Origin: Methylococcaceae bacterium UBA7658
GTDB lineage: Bacteria; Pseudomonadota; Gammaproteobacteria; Methylococcales; Methylomonadaceae
Direction of reading: 5' to 3'
Length of the DNA: 14,209 nucleotides
Assembly: GCA_002483425.1 (NCBI GenBank)
Contig: DLHW01000057.1
Coordinates: forward strand, 1-14,209
The notes below the pieces were generated by a model. It had not been told where the DNA came from and made no database searches. It was given only the letters and a program-made list of their open reading frames with translations. The translations under genes and the position numbers were made by a program. Below are positions 1 to 6,141 of the stretch, piece by piece; within the stretch, counting starts at the first letter, position 1; each line of letters starts with the position of its first letter.

Positions 1-1
1 C

Positions 2-70
2 AAAAATAGCGGCACTATCAATTCGAATTTCACTGTGGATCTAAGCGAGAAAGTGCAACATTATAAATGA
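2..70 (+). CDS. C-terminal end of an unidentified protein (partial)
   Basis: A reading frame enters from the left edge and runs 22 codons to a TGA at 68-70. The residues end in FTVDLSEKVQHYK, which reads like a normal protein tail. The other two forward frames stop at positions 7-9 and within the first 45 bases. A bidirectional terminator lies 43 bp downstream, as expected for a rightward gene converging on the porin. Too little is visible to name a family, and the frame could be fortuitous. Confidence 0.4.
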   Translation, partial: KNSGTINSNFTVDLSEKVQHYK

Positions 71-112
71 ATAGTATAAGGTTTCCTGATGAAAACCCGG
101 TACAAGGGCATA

Positions 113-145
113 AAAAAGCCGCCCGATTAAACTAGGCGGCTTTTT
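113..145. terminator. Bidirectional rho-independent terminator
   Basis: GCCGCC (118-123) and GGCGGC (135-140) form a GC-rich stem around an 11-nt loop. The stem is flanked by A5 on the left and T5 on the right, so the hairpin has a U-tract whichever strand is transcribed. It sits between the tail of the rightward gene ending at 70 and the stop codon of the leftward porin at 167, and can serve both. Confidence 0.9.
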
Positions 146-166
146 CTTGATGGAGCGGATTGAATA

Positions 167-1564
167 TTAGTAAGCGACTTGAGCCCGCAAAGTAAATGAA
201 TCCAAGCCGGCATTATCCCCGGTAAGAGGTGGACCGGTCGATGTGGTAATCGGTGCATTTTCGATATCCAACAACCGCGTGTAATTTGCAATAAAGCGGA
301 AGTTAGTGTTTATGTACCAGTTTAAAGCGATGGTCACATTCGATAATTCGCCGCCGTTAAAGTCGCCGTCGTTCAAGTCGGCGGACGAATAACGTCCCGC
401 CAGTTCCCATGCGCCCCAGCCGTCTAATTCCAGGTTACCGTCGCCGTTATTCCGGTCGATCCAACTACGTGTATATTCGGCCCCTACCGAGAACGGTCCG
501 TACATACCGGCGGCTTCCAAGCCCAGCATTTTTATATCCGATACATTTTTAATGCTTTTGTCGACAAGATCGAGGTTAGACATGTTTGTAGTTTCATAGG
601 CAAGCTTTAACCCTCTTGATTTTGCAACATCTTTAGTGTCGTCAGGTGTACGATAGTTACCCGCGACGCCTAAGTGAATCAACTTCGTTTTTTCGATAAT
701 CGGGTTGTAAATCAGACGGGAGGATATATCCCAGCCTTCGTCGCCCGCATTATCTATCTCCGGTTCGACGCCGATTCTAGCAGGTGTAATAGAGTCGCCG
801 TAAATACCGAGTTTGGCCGTGTAGTTTTCACCGCTAGTTTCAAAGTTAAGACCGATAGCACGATCTACTGTCGGGTTGTTTAAGATATTCATCAAAGAAC
901 GTTCGGTGAACATCATGTCGTTCGAACTTTCTTGTAATTCGCGGCTGAAGTTTTGTTTTTGTTGACCGACGGTAATGTTAACGTATTTATTCAAGCCGAG
1001 ATATTGTATGAAAGCGTCTTTGACCCTAATGTTGTCGTCGGCGAAATCGGCTTCCGTTCGCATCAACCAATCATTGTAAAAAACCCCTTCGAAACGCATC
1101 CGGGCGCGGCGGATTTCGGTGCCGTCATTGGCTTCGACCGGAATAGTATTGCCGTCGTCGTCCTCGCCGAGATAATCGTCGCCGCTATGAAATGAGGCGT
1201 CGGCATGAATCCGTCCGCCCAGTTTAAACTTAAAAGCTTTATCCGCGGATTCGACTTGTAAACCCTTTTTATCCATTTGGACCTTGACTTGCTCGGCCTC
1301 TTTCATGTGTTCTTTCAGGGCATTGATTTCGTTGGTTTTCGCTTCTAGATCTTGTTGGATCGCAGTCATGTCGCCCGTGTTCGCCGAGGCGGCGGGTTTG
1401 TCTTCGACGCGTTCGAAAGAGCCCATTAACTGACGGTTAGGGCCGGGTTCGGCATAAATTTGTTTGGTTCTAATATCGACATAAAGGTCGATCGCATTCG
1501 CAACAGGCGCGGCGACGGAGCATGAAGCAGCCGCGACTGCTAAGGATAATTGAGTGATTTTACT
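167..1564 (-). CDS. Phosphate-selective-type porin (OprO/OprP family), start codon not canonical
   Basis: This is an outer-membrane beta-barrel porin of the Porin_O_P type. The barrel shows alternating amphipathic strands and ends in an aromatic-terminated strand (LRAQVAY), the usual C-terminal signal for barrel assembly. A short coiled coil precedes it, in the region containing AIQQDLEAKTNEINALKEH. The first ATG in frame is at 1426 and gives 419 residues without a signal peptide. The frame stays open upstream to a TAA at 1577-1579. That extension encodes a textbook signal peptide (KITQLSLAVAAASC..., likely cut after ANA) followed by a plausible mature start (LYVDIRTKQIYAEPG). No ATG, GTG or TTG lies in the extension. 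An AGT (1562-1564) sits where ATG would be expected, just before AAA ATC. Annotating from 1426 would therefore produce an unexported protein. A PhoB array and -10 box lie upstream at 1616-1649. The porin identity is firm, phosphate or polyphosphate selectivity is inferred, and the gene could be inactive. Confidence 0.85.
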   Translation of the reverse strand, partial: SKITQLSLAVAAASCSVAAPVANAIDLYVDIRTKQIYAEPGPNRQLMGSFERVEDKPAASANTGDMTAIQQDLEAKTNEINALKEHMKEAEQVKVQMDKKGLQVESADKAFKFKLGGRIHADASFHSGDDYLGEDDDGNTIPVEANDGTEIRRARMRFEGVFYNDWLMRTEADFADDNIRVKDAFIQYLGLNKYVNITVGQQKQNFSRELQESSNDMMFTERSLMNILNNPTVDRAIGLNFETSGENYTAKLGIYGDSITPARIGVEPEIDNAGDEGWDISSRLIYNPIIEKTKLIHLGVAGNYRTPDDTKDVAKSRGLKLAYETTNMSNLDLVDKSIKNVSDIKMLGLEAAGMYGPFSVGAEYTRSWIDRNNGDGNLELDGWGAWELAGRYSSADLNDGDFNGGELSNVTIALNWYINTNFRFIANYTRLLDIENAPITTSTGPPLTGDNAGLDSFTLRAQVAY

Positions 1565-1615
1565 GGACTTCCCGGATTATTTAAAATGCGAGAAGGATAA
1601 GGATTAAGGATGTCG

Positions 1616-1649
1616 AAAATATGACGTAATTATTACAAAATGATGACAA
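1616..1649 (-). promoter_or_regulatory. PhoB (Pho box) array with -10 element upstream of the porin
   Basis: Reading leftward, three 7-mers occur at exact 11-bp spacing: TTGTCAT (1649-1643), TTGTAAT (1638-1632) and ACGTCAT (1627-1621), separated by AT-rich 4-bp spacers. The first two match the known E. coli Pho box consensus (two CTGTCAT-like half-sites, 11-bp period) at 14 of 18 positions by my count. A -10-like TATTTT (1621-1616) begins 10 bp after the second half-site, the geometry of PhoB class II promoters that lack a -35 box. Predicted transcription start is near 1609, leaving a 5' leader of about 45 nt before the porin's signal-peptide frame. Confidence 0.7.
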
Positions 1650-1826
1650 ATTACGCTTATTTAAAAATATTTAATTATAAATCAATGGTATAAAAATTAA
1701 CTCTGCACAATGCAAGCGTAGTTATCTGTTCTGCTTGACTAGCAATAACGGACAATTATCGCTTGCCTTTGTTTTATATCGATCCTAATCCGGTAGTTTG
1801 CGTTGACTGTTTTAATTATTCTTAAA

Positions 1827-2339
1827 TCAAGGCAATGGCGCCTTCCGGGTAAACACATAACCCGCATCTTTCGCCTGCAGATGGCAGGTTGAACATTCCT
1901 GAGCGAAACTAGCGCCGTTACCGTAAGGTTTCTGCTCCATGCCCAGCCAGCGGGCGTAGCCCCAGCCGTTGGTATCGGCGAATTTCTGGCTATCGCGGAT
2001 CATAAACTCGACATGCGAAAGTTCACCGGGGACGGTGGCGGCGGCAAAATTCGCATGTGTGCTGTCTTTCCAGGCCAATTTAGCGATCATGCTGCCATCC
2101 GGCCAGGGATTGTTCTTGCCTTCCGTCGCGGCGGTATAAGCTACAGGGTTCGCTAGGATGATTCGTAACGAATCCTTGTCCGTCCGGTGCGACACGCCGA
2201 GGATTTGCCAGTTTTTGTAGTTCTTAGGCATTACTACCCCATTCGGCGCGGCTGCGGGACTTACTTCGGATAAAGCGGGAGTTGTTGTGCTGAATAAAAC
2301 GGCAAAGGATACCGATTTGAGAATTAAAGTTTTTAACAT
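1827..2339 (-). CDS. Cytochrome P460-family periplasmic c-type haem protein
   Basis: The ATG at 2339 gives 170 residues with an N-terminal Sec signal (MLKTLILKSVSFAVLFSTTT, cut near ALS). A c-type haem motif CSTCH lies near the C-terminus, followed by the family-typical ending YVFTRKAPLP. Other family-like segments are YKNWQILGVSHRTD, NPWPDGSMIAKLAWK and YARWLGMEQKPYG. Cytochromes P460 and c'-beta bind or oxidise hydroxylamine or nitric oxide in the periplasm of ammonia and methane oxidisers. This group is broad and the actual substrate is not established. I could not assign the lysine that cross-links haem in true P460. The frame extends 16 codons further to a TTG at 2387, but the exact -10 TATAAT lies at 2384-2379, so that start would fall inside the promoter. 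GAGG precedes the ATG. The gene is monocistronic and divergent from the copper operon. Confidence 0.8.
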   Translation of the reverse strand: MLKTLILKSVSFAVLFSTTTPALSEVSPAAAPNGVVMPKNYKNWQILGVSHRTDKDSLRIILANPVAYTAATEGKNNPWPDGSMIAKLAWKDSTHANFAAATVPGELSHVEFMIRDSQKFADTNGWGYARWLGMEQKPYGNGASFAQECSTCHLQAKDAGYVFTRKAPLP

Positions 2340-2378
2340 GGTCGCCTCGCAGCCGAAATGTTTAGAGTGTCGGGAGTT

Positions 2379-2384
2379 ATTATA
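2379..2384 (-). promoter_or_regulatory. -10 element of the cytochrome P460 gene
   Basis: The minus strand carries an exact TATAAT at 2384-2379. A start about 7 nt downstream would leave a leader of roughly 33 nt before the ATG at 2339. No good -35 box is visible at 16-18 bp, so an activator may be needed. Confidence 0.45.
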
Positions 2385-2694
2385 CAAGGATTAAATCGTC
2401 CGGTTTTCTATATATAGGCTGGGGGTTGACTGAATACCCGGTAAGTTGTAATGAATCTAGCATTTGTATTCGCTATGAAGATAGAGACGAGCAGGACGAA
2501 CGGTGTGGTCCGCTCATTCGATTTTGACGGTTCATACCAGATTGACTGTCGTGTTAAAACATTTGTATTTCTGTTAATTCGATTGTTCAACTGAATTCCA
2601 AACGATAGGATTCTGCTAAAGTTCATGAAAGCGAATTAGGCTTTGAACCCGCCGCCAATTAAAATAGTCCCAGCATTAAAATTTTTGCAGGATT
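2385..2694. other. Divergent intergenic region between the P460 gene and the copper operon
   Basis: No convincing coding sequence lies here. The reverse frame at 2408-2626 has no family signature and covers the promoter zone. On the plus strand TTGACT (2542-2547) with a weak TATTTC-like -10 (2566-2571) at an 18-bp spacer could drive the multicopper oxidase. I saw no clear operator palindrome of a copper-responsive MerR-type regulator. Confidence 0.35.
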
Positions 2695-4359
2695 ATGACC
2701 AAACGACCTATCCTTTTACTGACGATACTCATTCTCGCGTTAAGTGTAATCGCAGCACAGTTTATTCCTGGACGCTTTCAGAAAGCGGAACTGAATCCGC
2801 CCGCCACGGTTTACAGCCGCGCACAAGGGGATACCAGCAAAATAGAATCCCCGTGTACTAACGAACATCCCGAATGGCGGCAGGCGCAAGTAATCGACGG
2901 AGTCGAAATTGTCGAAGCACCCGCTTGCGAGCCGGATAATCCTTTCGATATTGCGGCTTCGGTCAAAGGCACAAACAATATATCGATGGCAACCTTGATG
3001 CAATCAAATCTGGCGCAAGATGCTTTGGTGATGGGTGAAGATTTAGACCATGACGGCGACCCGGATGTGGTTCACCTTAAATTGGAAGTGATCGAATTTA
3101 ACGGAAACAGCCCGGATGGTGAATACCTGATTAATACCTACAACATTGCACCCGGTTTGCAACCCGGGCTTTGGGCGTTTGCTCCTAAATCGAGCGGCAT
3201 GGCGCTGAAAAACTTCAACTCACGGGAAGCCCGCCCGTTCCTGCGCGCACCTTCGCCGACCATCCGGGTGGAGCAGGGCGATAAAGTTTTTGTTACCCTG
3301 GAAAATACCCATTATCTGCCGCACACCATCCATCTTCATGGCGTAGACCATGCCTGGCAAAATTCCAAAGGCGAAGATAACGACGGCACCGAAGAACACG
3401 CGGTTTTTCCCGGCAAAAGCCACACCTACGAAATCCAGCCGCGACATGCCGGCACCATGCTCTATCATTGCCATGTGCAAACCGGGCAGCACATGATGAT
3501 GGGGCTGATGGGGATGTTCGTCGTCGAGGAAAACCATCCGAACAATTGGGTGCAAACGTTCAATGTCGGCGCCGGGCAAGTCCGCCATCCGTCGGTTGGA
3601 GTAAAAAAAGCTTACAGCCAGGAATACGACCTGTTCTACCAATCCATCGATAAGAAACTGGCGGCGACCATCCAGGCGTATACCGATCCGCGCCTGATCG
3701 CCAACAGCATGGGGCGCGACTACAACATGACCGAATCCTTCGAGAATTACTTCCTGCTCAACGGGCATTCGTTCCCTTACACCTTGCGTGATGCGCTGAT
3801 CGTCACGGACGGTAACGAAGCCATCAAGCTTCGGGTTGCCAACGCCCAGCGTTCGCTAGTGGCTTTGCATATCCACGGGCACAAGGCCACCATCACCGCA
3901 ATGGACGGCGTTGAGCTATCGCCAGCGCAACAAATTACCCGCGACGTTTTTGATGTCGCCAGCGCGCAACGTCTGGATTTGAATTTACTGACCACTAACG
4001 ACGGCCTGCACAGTTACGGACCCGGACTTTGGATGTTCCATGACCATGTGCCGACCGGCACGATGACCGACGGCTTGGAGCCGGGCGGGAACATGGCGAT
4101 TCTGGCCTATAAGCCGTTACTGGATGAAAAAGGCATGCCTCAACACCACGACCAAATGATGGGGGAACTGTTCGACAAGGATTACACCGCCAAAAAACAA
4201 CCGTTTTGGCAGCAAACCGATTATGCGGCTGTTTTTGGCGATGCGGGGTTCATACCGCCCGATATGGCAAAGTTGTTACTATTCGGATTGTTGGTCGGAT
4301 TAATCTTAGGGCTGATTATTGTGATGGCGGTTGTTTATAAGCGGAAGTCGCAATTATGA
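2695..4359 (+). CDS. Membrane-anchored two-domain multicopper oxidase (type-C-like)
   Basis: This is a periplasm-facing copper oxidase of 554 residues that couples substrate oxidation to oxygen reduction. A hydrophobic N-terminal segment (residues about 5-23) is a signal or anchor, and a C-terminal helix (about 525-547) followed by KRK anchors it in the membrane. Cupredoxin domain 1 has HTIHLHG (H210, H213, H215) and YHCHVQTGQHMMMG (H258, C259, H260, H266, then Met), giving a full type-1 site. Domain 2 has LHIHGH (H392, H394) and MFHDH (H449, D450, H451). The type-1 Cys is replaced by Asp450, so domain 2 has no blue copper. The eight HXH histidines needed for the trinuclear cluster are all present. 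This layout matches type C two-domain oxidases such as the Nitrosomonas europaea blue copper oxidase. The substrate is unknown; nitrite reductase-like activity cannot be excluded. CAGGA precedes the ATG by 3 bp. The stop overlaps the next gene as ATGA. Confidence 0.85.
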   Translation: MTKRPILLLTILILALSVIAAQFIPGRFQKAELNPPATVYSRAQGDTSKIESPCTNEHPEWRQAQVIDGVEIVEAPACEPDNPFDIAASVKGTNNISMATLMQSNLAQDALVMGEDLDHDGDPDVVHLKLEVIEFNGNSPDGEYLINTYNIAPGLQPGLWAFAPKSSGMALKNFNSREARPFLRAPSPTIRVEQGDKVFVTLENTHYLPHTIHLHGVDHAWQNSKGEDNDGTEEHAVFPGKSHTYEIQPRHAGTMLYHCHVQTGQHMMMGLMGMFVVEENHPNNWVQTFNVGAGQVRHPSVGVKKAYSQEYDLFYQSIDKKLAATIQAYTDPRLIANSMGRDYNMTESFENYFLLNGHSFPYTLRDALIVTDGNEAIKLRVANAQRSLVALHIHGHKATITAMDGVELSPAQQITRDVFDVASAQRLDLNLLTTNDGLHSYGPGLWMFHDHVPTGTMTDGLEPGGNMAILAYKPLLDEKGMPQHHDQMMGELFDKDYTAKKQPFWQQTDYAAVFGDAGFIPPDMAKLLLFGLLVGLILGLIIVMAVVYKRKSQL

Positions 4360-5204
4360 GTCTAAAAAATCAGAAAAATAGTGGTGTTAACGCTAAGGAA
4401 ACTCTGAATAGGTTGATTCCCTTCATGGTTCGACAAGCTCACCACGAACGCAATCAACCACTTGCCGTTCGTTTTTATAACCTAAAGGGTACAAGTGCCC
4501 CAGGGAGTAATGAGGTTGTCGAAAGACTTAATCACGTATTCGGTAAATGGCTTTGTCTGCAAATCATTTTTGTTCTCTTAATGGCGTCCGGTATTTTCAC
4601 GCCAGCATCCGCCATGATGGAGCACGACCACATGTTAATGGACGAAAAGGGCATGATCATGAATGCCAATCCTGACCGGTTACCTAAGGATTGCCCAAAA
4701 ATTTCCAAGGATGTCGACATCACCATTCGCGCCGGACACAAATACGCGCGGAAATTCACCGGTAAAATGTTCGCATTCGACAACCAAGAGTGGGATGTGC
4801 CGCCGTGTGCGCGGGTGAATATCACCTTCATTAATGACGACGACATTCGTCATCAAATGATGATCCACGGCTTGCCGGGATACCTTTATCCGCAAGGCAT
4901 GTTGCATCTGGAGCTATACAGGGCAGGGCAGTTAAAGGCATCGCTCATCATGCCCTCCATGAAAAAGACCTATCTCGTGCATTGCGAACTGCCGCAACAC
5001 ATGGAAAAAGGCATGAAAGCCCAGCTTAAAGTAGACGGCGGCGACGGTGACCTGCCCAGCATTCCGGGGCTGACTAAGCCAGTCAGGGCGGACAGTTATC
5101 CCGTGGATTGGAATTTGGCGATGGGTGCAATGCTGATGGCTTGTGTGTTGGCGGGGTTTTTGGTGTCTGTTTTCTTGCTAAAAACGAAGTTATTTGCAAA
5201 ATAA
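4356..5204 (+). CDS. Membrane-anchored blue copper (cupredoxin) protein, partner of the oxidase
   Basis: This is a likely periplasmic electron carrier or copper-binding protein. Residues 65-86 form a hydrophobic signal (WLCLQIIFVLLMASGIF, cut near TPASA), then a Met/His-rich stretch (MMEHDHMLM). A cupredoxin fold follows with a type-1 copper set: H166 (RHQMMIHG), C210 (LVHCELPQ), H215 and M220. C113 and C151 could form a disulfide. A C-terminal helix (about 255-275) anchors it. Translation is probably coupled to the oxidase through the ATGA overlap, which argues for shared function. Residues 19-35 are encoded by an imperfect 49-bp palindrome, and residues up to about 56 look foreign, so the protein has an odd 60-residue cytoplasmic leader before its signal sequence. 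No alternative start lies between the palindrome and the signal. The ATG for M24 is inside the hairpin and M76 is inside the hydrophobic core. Fold assignment is firm; function is inferred. Confidence 0.8.
   Translation: MSLKNQKNSGVNAKETLNRLIPFMVRQAHHERNQPLAVRFYNLKGTSAPGSNEVVERLNHVFGKWLCLQIIFVLLMASGIFTPASAMMEHDHMLMDEKGMIMNANPDRLPKDCPKISKDVDITIRAGHKYARKFTGKMFAFDNQEWDVPPCARVNITFINDDDIRHQMMIHGLPGYLYPQGMLHLELYRAGQLKASLIMPSMKKTYLVHCELPQHMEKGMKAQLKVDGGDGDLPSIPGLTKPVRADSYPVDWNLAMGAMLMACVLAGFLVSVFLLKTKLFAK
4411..4459. repeat. REP-like imperfect palindrome inside the cupredoxin gene
   Basis: Arms 4411-4429 and 4441-4459 pair at 16 of 19 positions around an 11-nt loop; the outer 8 bp (GGTTGATT / AATCAACC) are perfect. 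The core GGTTCGACAAGCTCACCA and its translation MVRQAHHER match a short dispersed palindromic repeat I recall from many bacterial genomes. A second inverted pair, TTCGACAA (4429-4436) and TTGTCGAA (4516-4523), suggests the element may extend to about 4525. Confidence 0.7.
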
Positions 5205-5369
5205 AATTTTGCAGCCTCAAGGATATGCTGAGGAATGAAACGCAGTTGATGCTTTGGGGAAGGCAATAACGAAAGGTGCATTTTAGTCTATTTAGTAGAA
5301 TCGTACATTCGCAAATAACTTAAGGATTAAAGTTAGGTAACCCAGCCAACTAAATCAATCAAATTACTT

Positions 5370-6014
5370 ATGAGAACAGAAGAACAAACGAAGTCAGGTT
5401 TTTTTTGGCTTCCGTCAAATCCTGAAAAAAATTTCCAGGTATTTTAACTATTTCCGATGGCGGAAATATTGTACTGAATTCAATCGGATTATCTGCTACT
5501 GATAATCTGGTTATGGAAGTCATGAAACAAAACAATCCAGGTTCTAATCAGTTTAGAATTACTTCCAATATATTAAAAATTCCAAGAATTATCGGTATAT
5601 TAGACGGCAACATTGTTACGCTTGACCAATGTGTAAGCTCAGAAAGTTTTGGTTTTTCAATGCCGGGTACTGCAAAGTGTACAGTGCGTGTTAGACGGGT
5701 ATTTATGGGAGTTGGTTTCAGTGGAATTGAGCCTATAACTATCAATAAAATGCAATTTTGTGTCGATGGGTTTAATGAGTGGATTGGGATAAGCGGTATT
5801 GGAGTTACATTGACTCGAAATTATGAATTTAATTCTTTGACATATACTCCTAATAAATGAGCCAATTCACTATTTAAAAAATGGTATGTAAATTAAAGTT
5901 GTATTTGCGTATACCACGCCACTTGGTCCTTGCCTTACAGAGGCCAAAATAACACAAAAAGCATATCTTTCGATTTATCCCAAGAACACAAATGTGGGTC
6001 GTTCCTTGCTTTAG
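5370..6014 (+). pseudogene. Degraded ApeA-family (HEPN abortive-infection) defence gene, N-terminal part only
   Basis: Joining three reading frames gives a coherent ApeA N-terminal domain. From ATG 5370 the frame reads SGFFWLPSNPEKNFQ and hits TAA at 5445. One frame over, GILTISDGGNIVLNSIGL continues from 5438. The run NKMQFCVDGFNEWIGISGI matches the family's FxxLDEWVGISG-type block. This frame ends at TGA 5858-5860. The next frame continues from 5856 with EPIHYLKNGM, an in-frame TAA at 5889, then IKVVFAYTTPLGPCLTEAK and ITQKAYLSIYPKN, and stops at 6012. Family resemblance is from memory of ApeA N-terminal domains (intact proteins are several hundred residues with a C-terminal HEPN ribonuclease). 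The HEPN half is absent. Two frameshifts, one nonsense codon and the truncation make function very unlikely. The stretch is more AT-rich than its neighbours, consistent with horizontal acquisition. An A-rich slippery run at 5426-5432 explains the first shift as well as a deletion would. Confidence 0.7.
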
Positions 6015-6021
6015 ACTACAT

Positions 6022-6078
6022 ACAGGTAAGAATGAGTTTGGTTGGGTTCATTTTTTAATTGTTCATTAACTTACCTGT
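6022..6078. repeat. Inverted repeat upstream of the phospholipase-like gene
   Basis: ACAGGTAAG (6022-6030) is perfectly complemented by CTTACCTGT (6070-6078). The pairing extends inward with AATGA (6031-6035) and TCATT (6063-6067) after a 2-nt bulge, around a 27-nt loop. It lies between the ApeA remnant and the start at 6142. It could be a leader hairpin, a terminator without a U-tract, or the scar of an element. Confidence 0.5.
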
Positions 6079-6141
6079 GCTATCGTTACAAAGATGTCTT
6101 AATTTAAGGTCAATGCCTTCTTAGTCCTCCGGGAGAAAACC

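Noticed and set aside
1608..1624. AAGGAT followed by ATG on the plus strand, looking like a ribosome-binding site and start
   Set aside because: The frame ends after four codons (TGA), and the site lies in the porin leader and Pho box on the other strand.
2340..2387. A 16-codon N-terminal extension of the cytochrome P460 gene starting at a TTG
   Set aside because: It would overlap the TATAAT -10 box and precede an otherwise complete signal peptide that begins at the ATG at 2339.
3220..3768. A 182-codon open frame antisense to the multicopper oxidase
   Set aside because: It mirrors the His/Met-rich coding sequence of the oxidase and shows no motif or ribosome-binding site of its own.
5513..5860. 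A stand-alone 115-residue hypothetical gene
   Set aside because: Its first ATG falls in the middle of a domain whose beginning and continuation are found in the two neighbouring frames, so it is a piece of the ApeA remnant.
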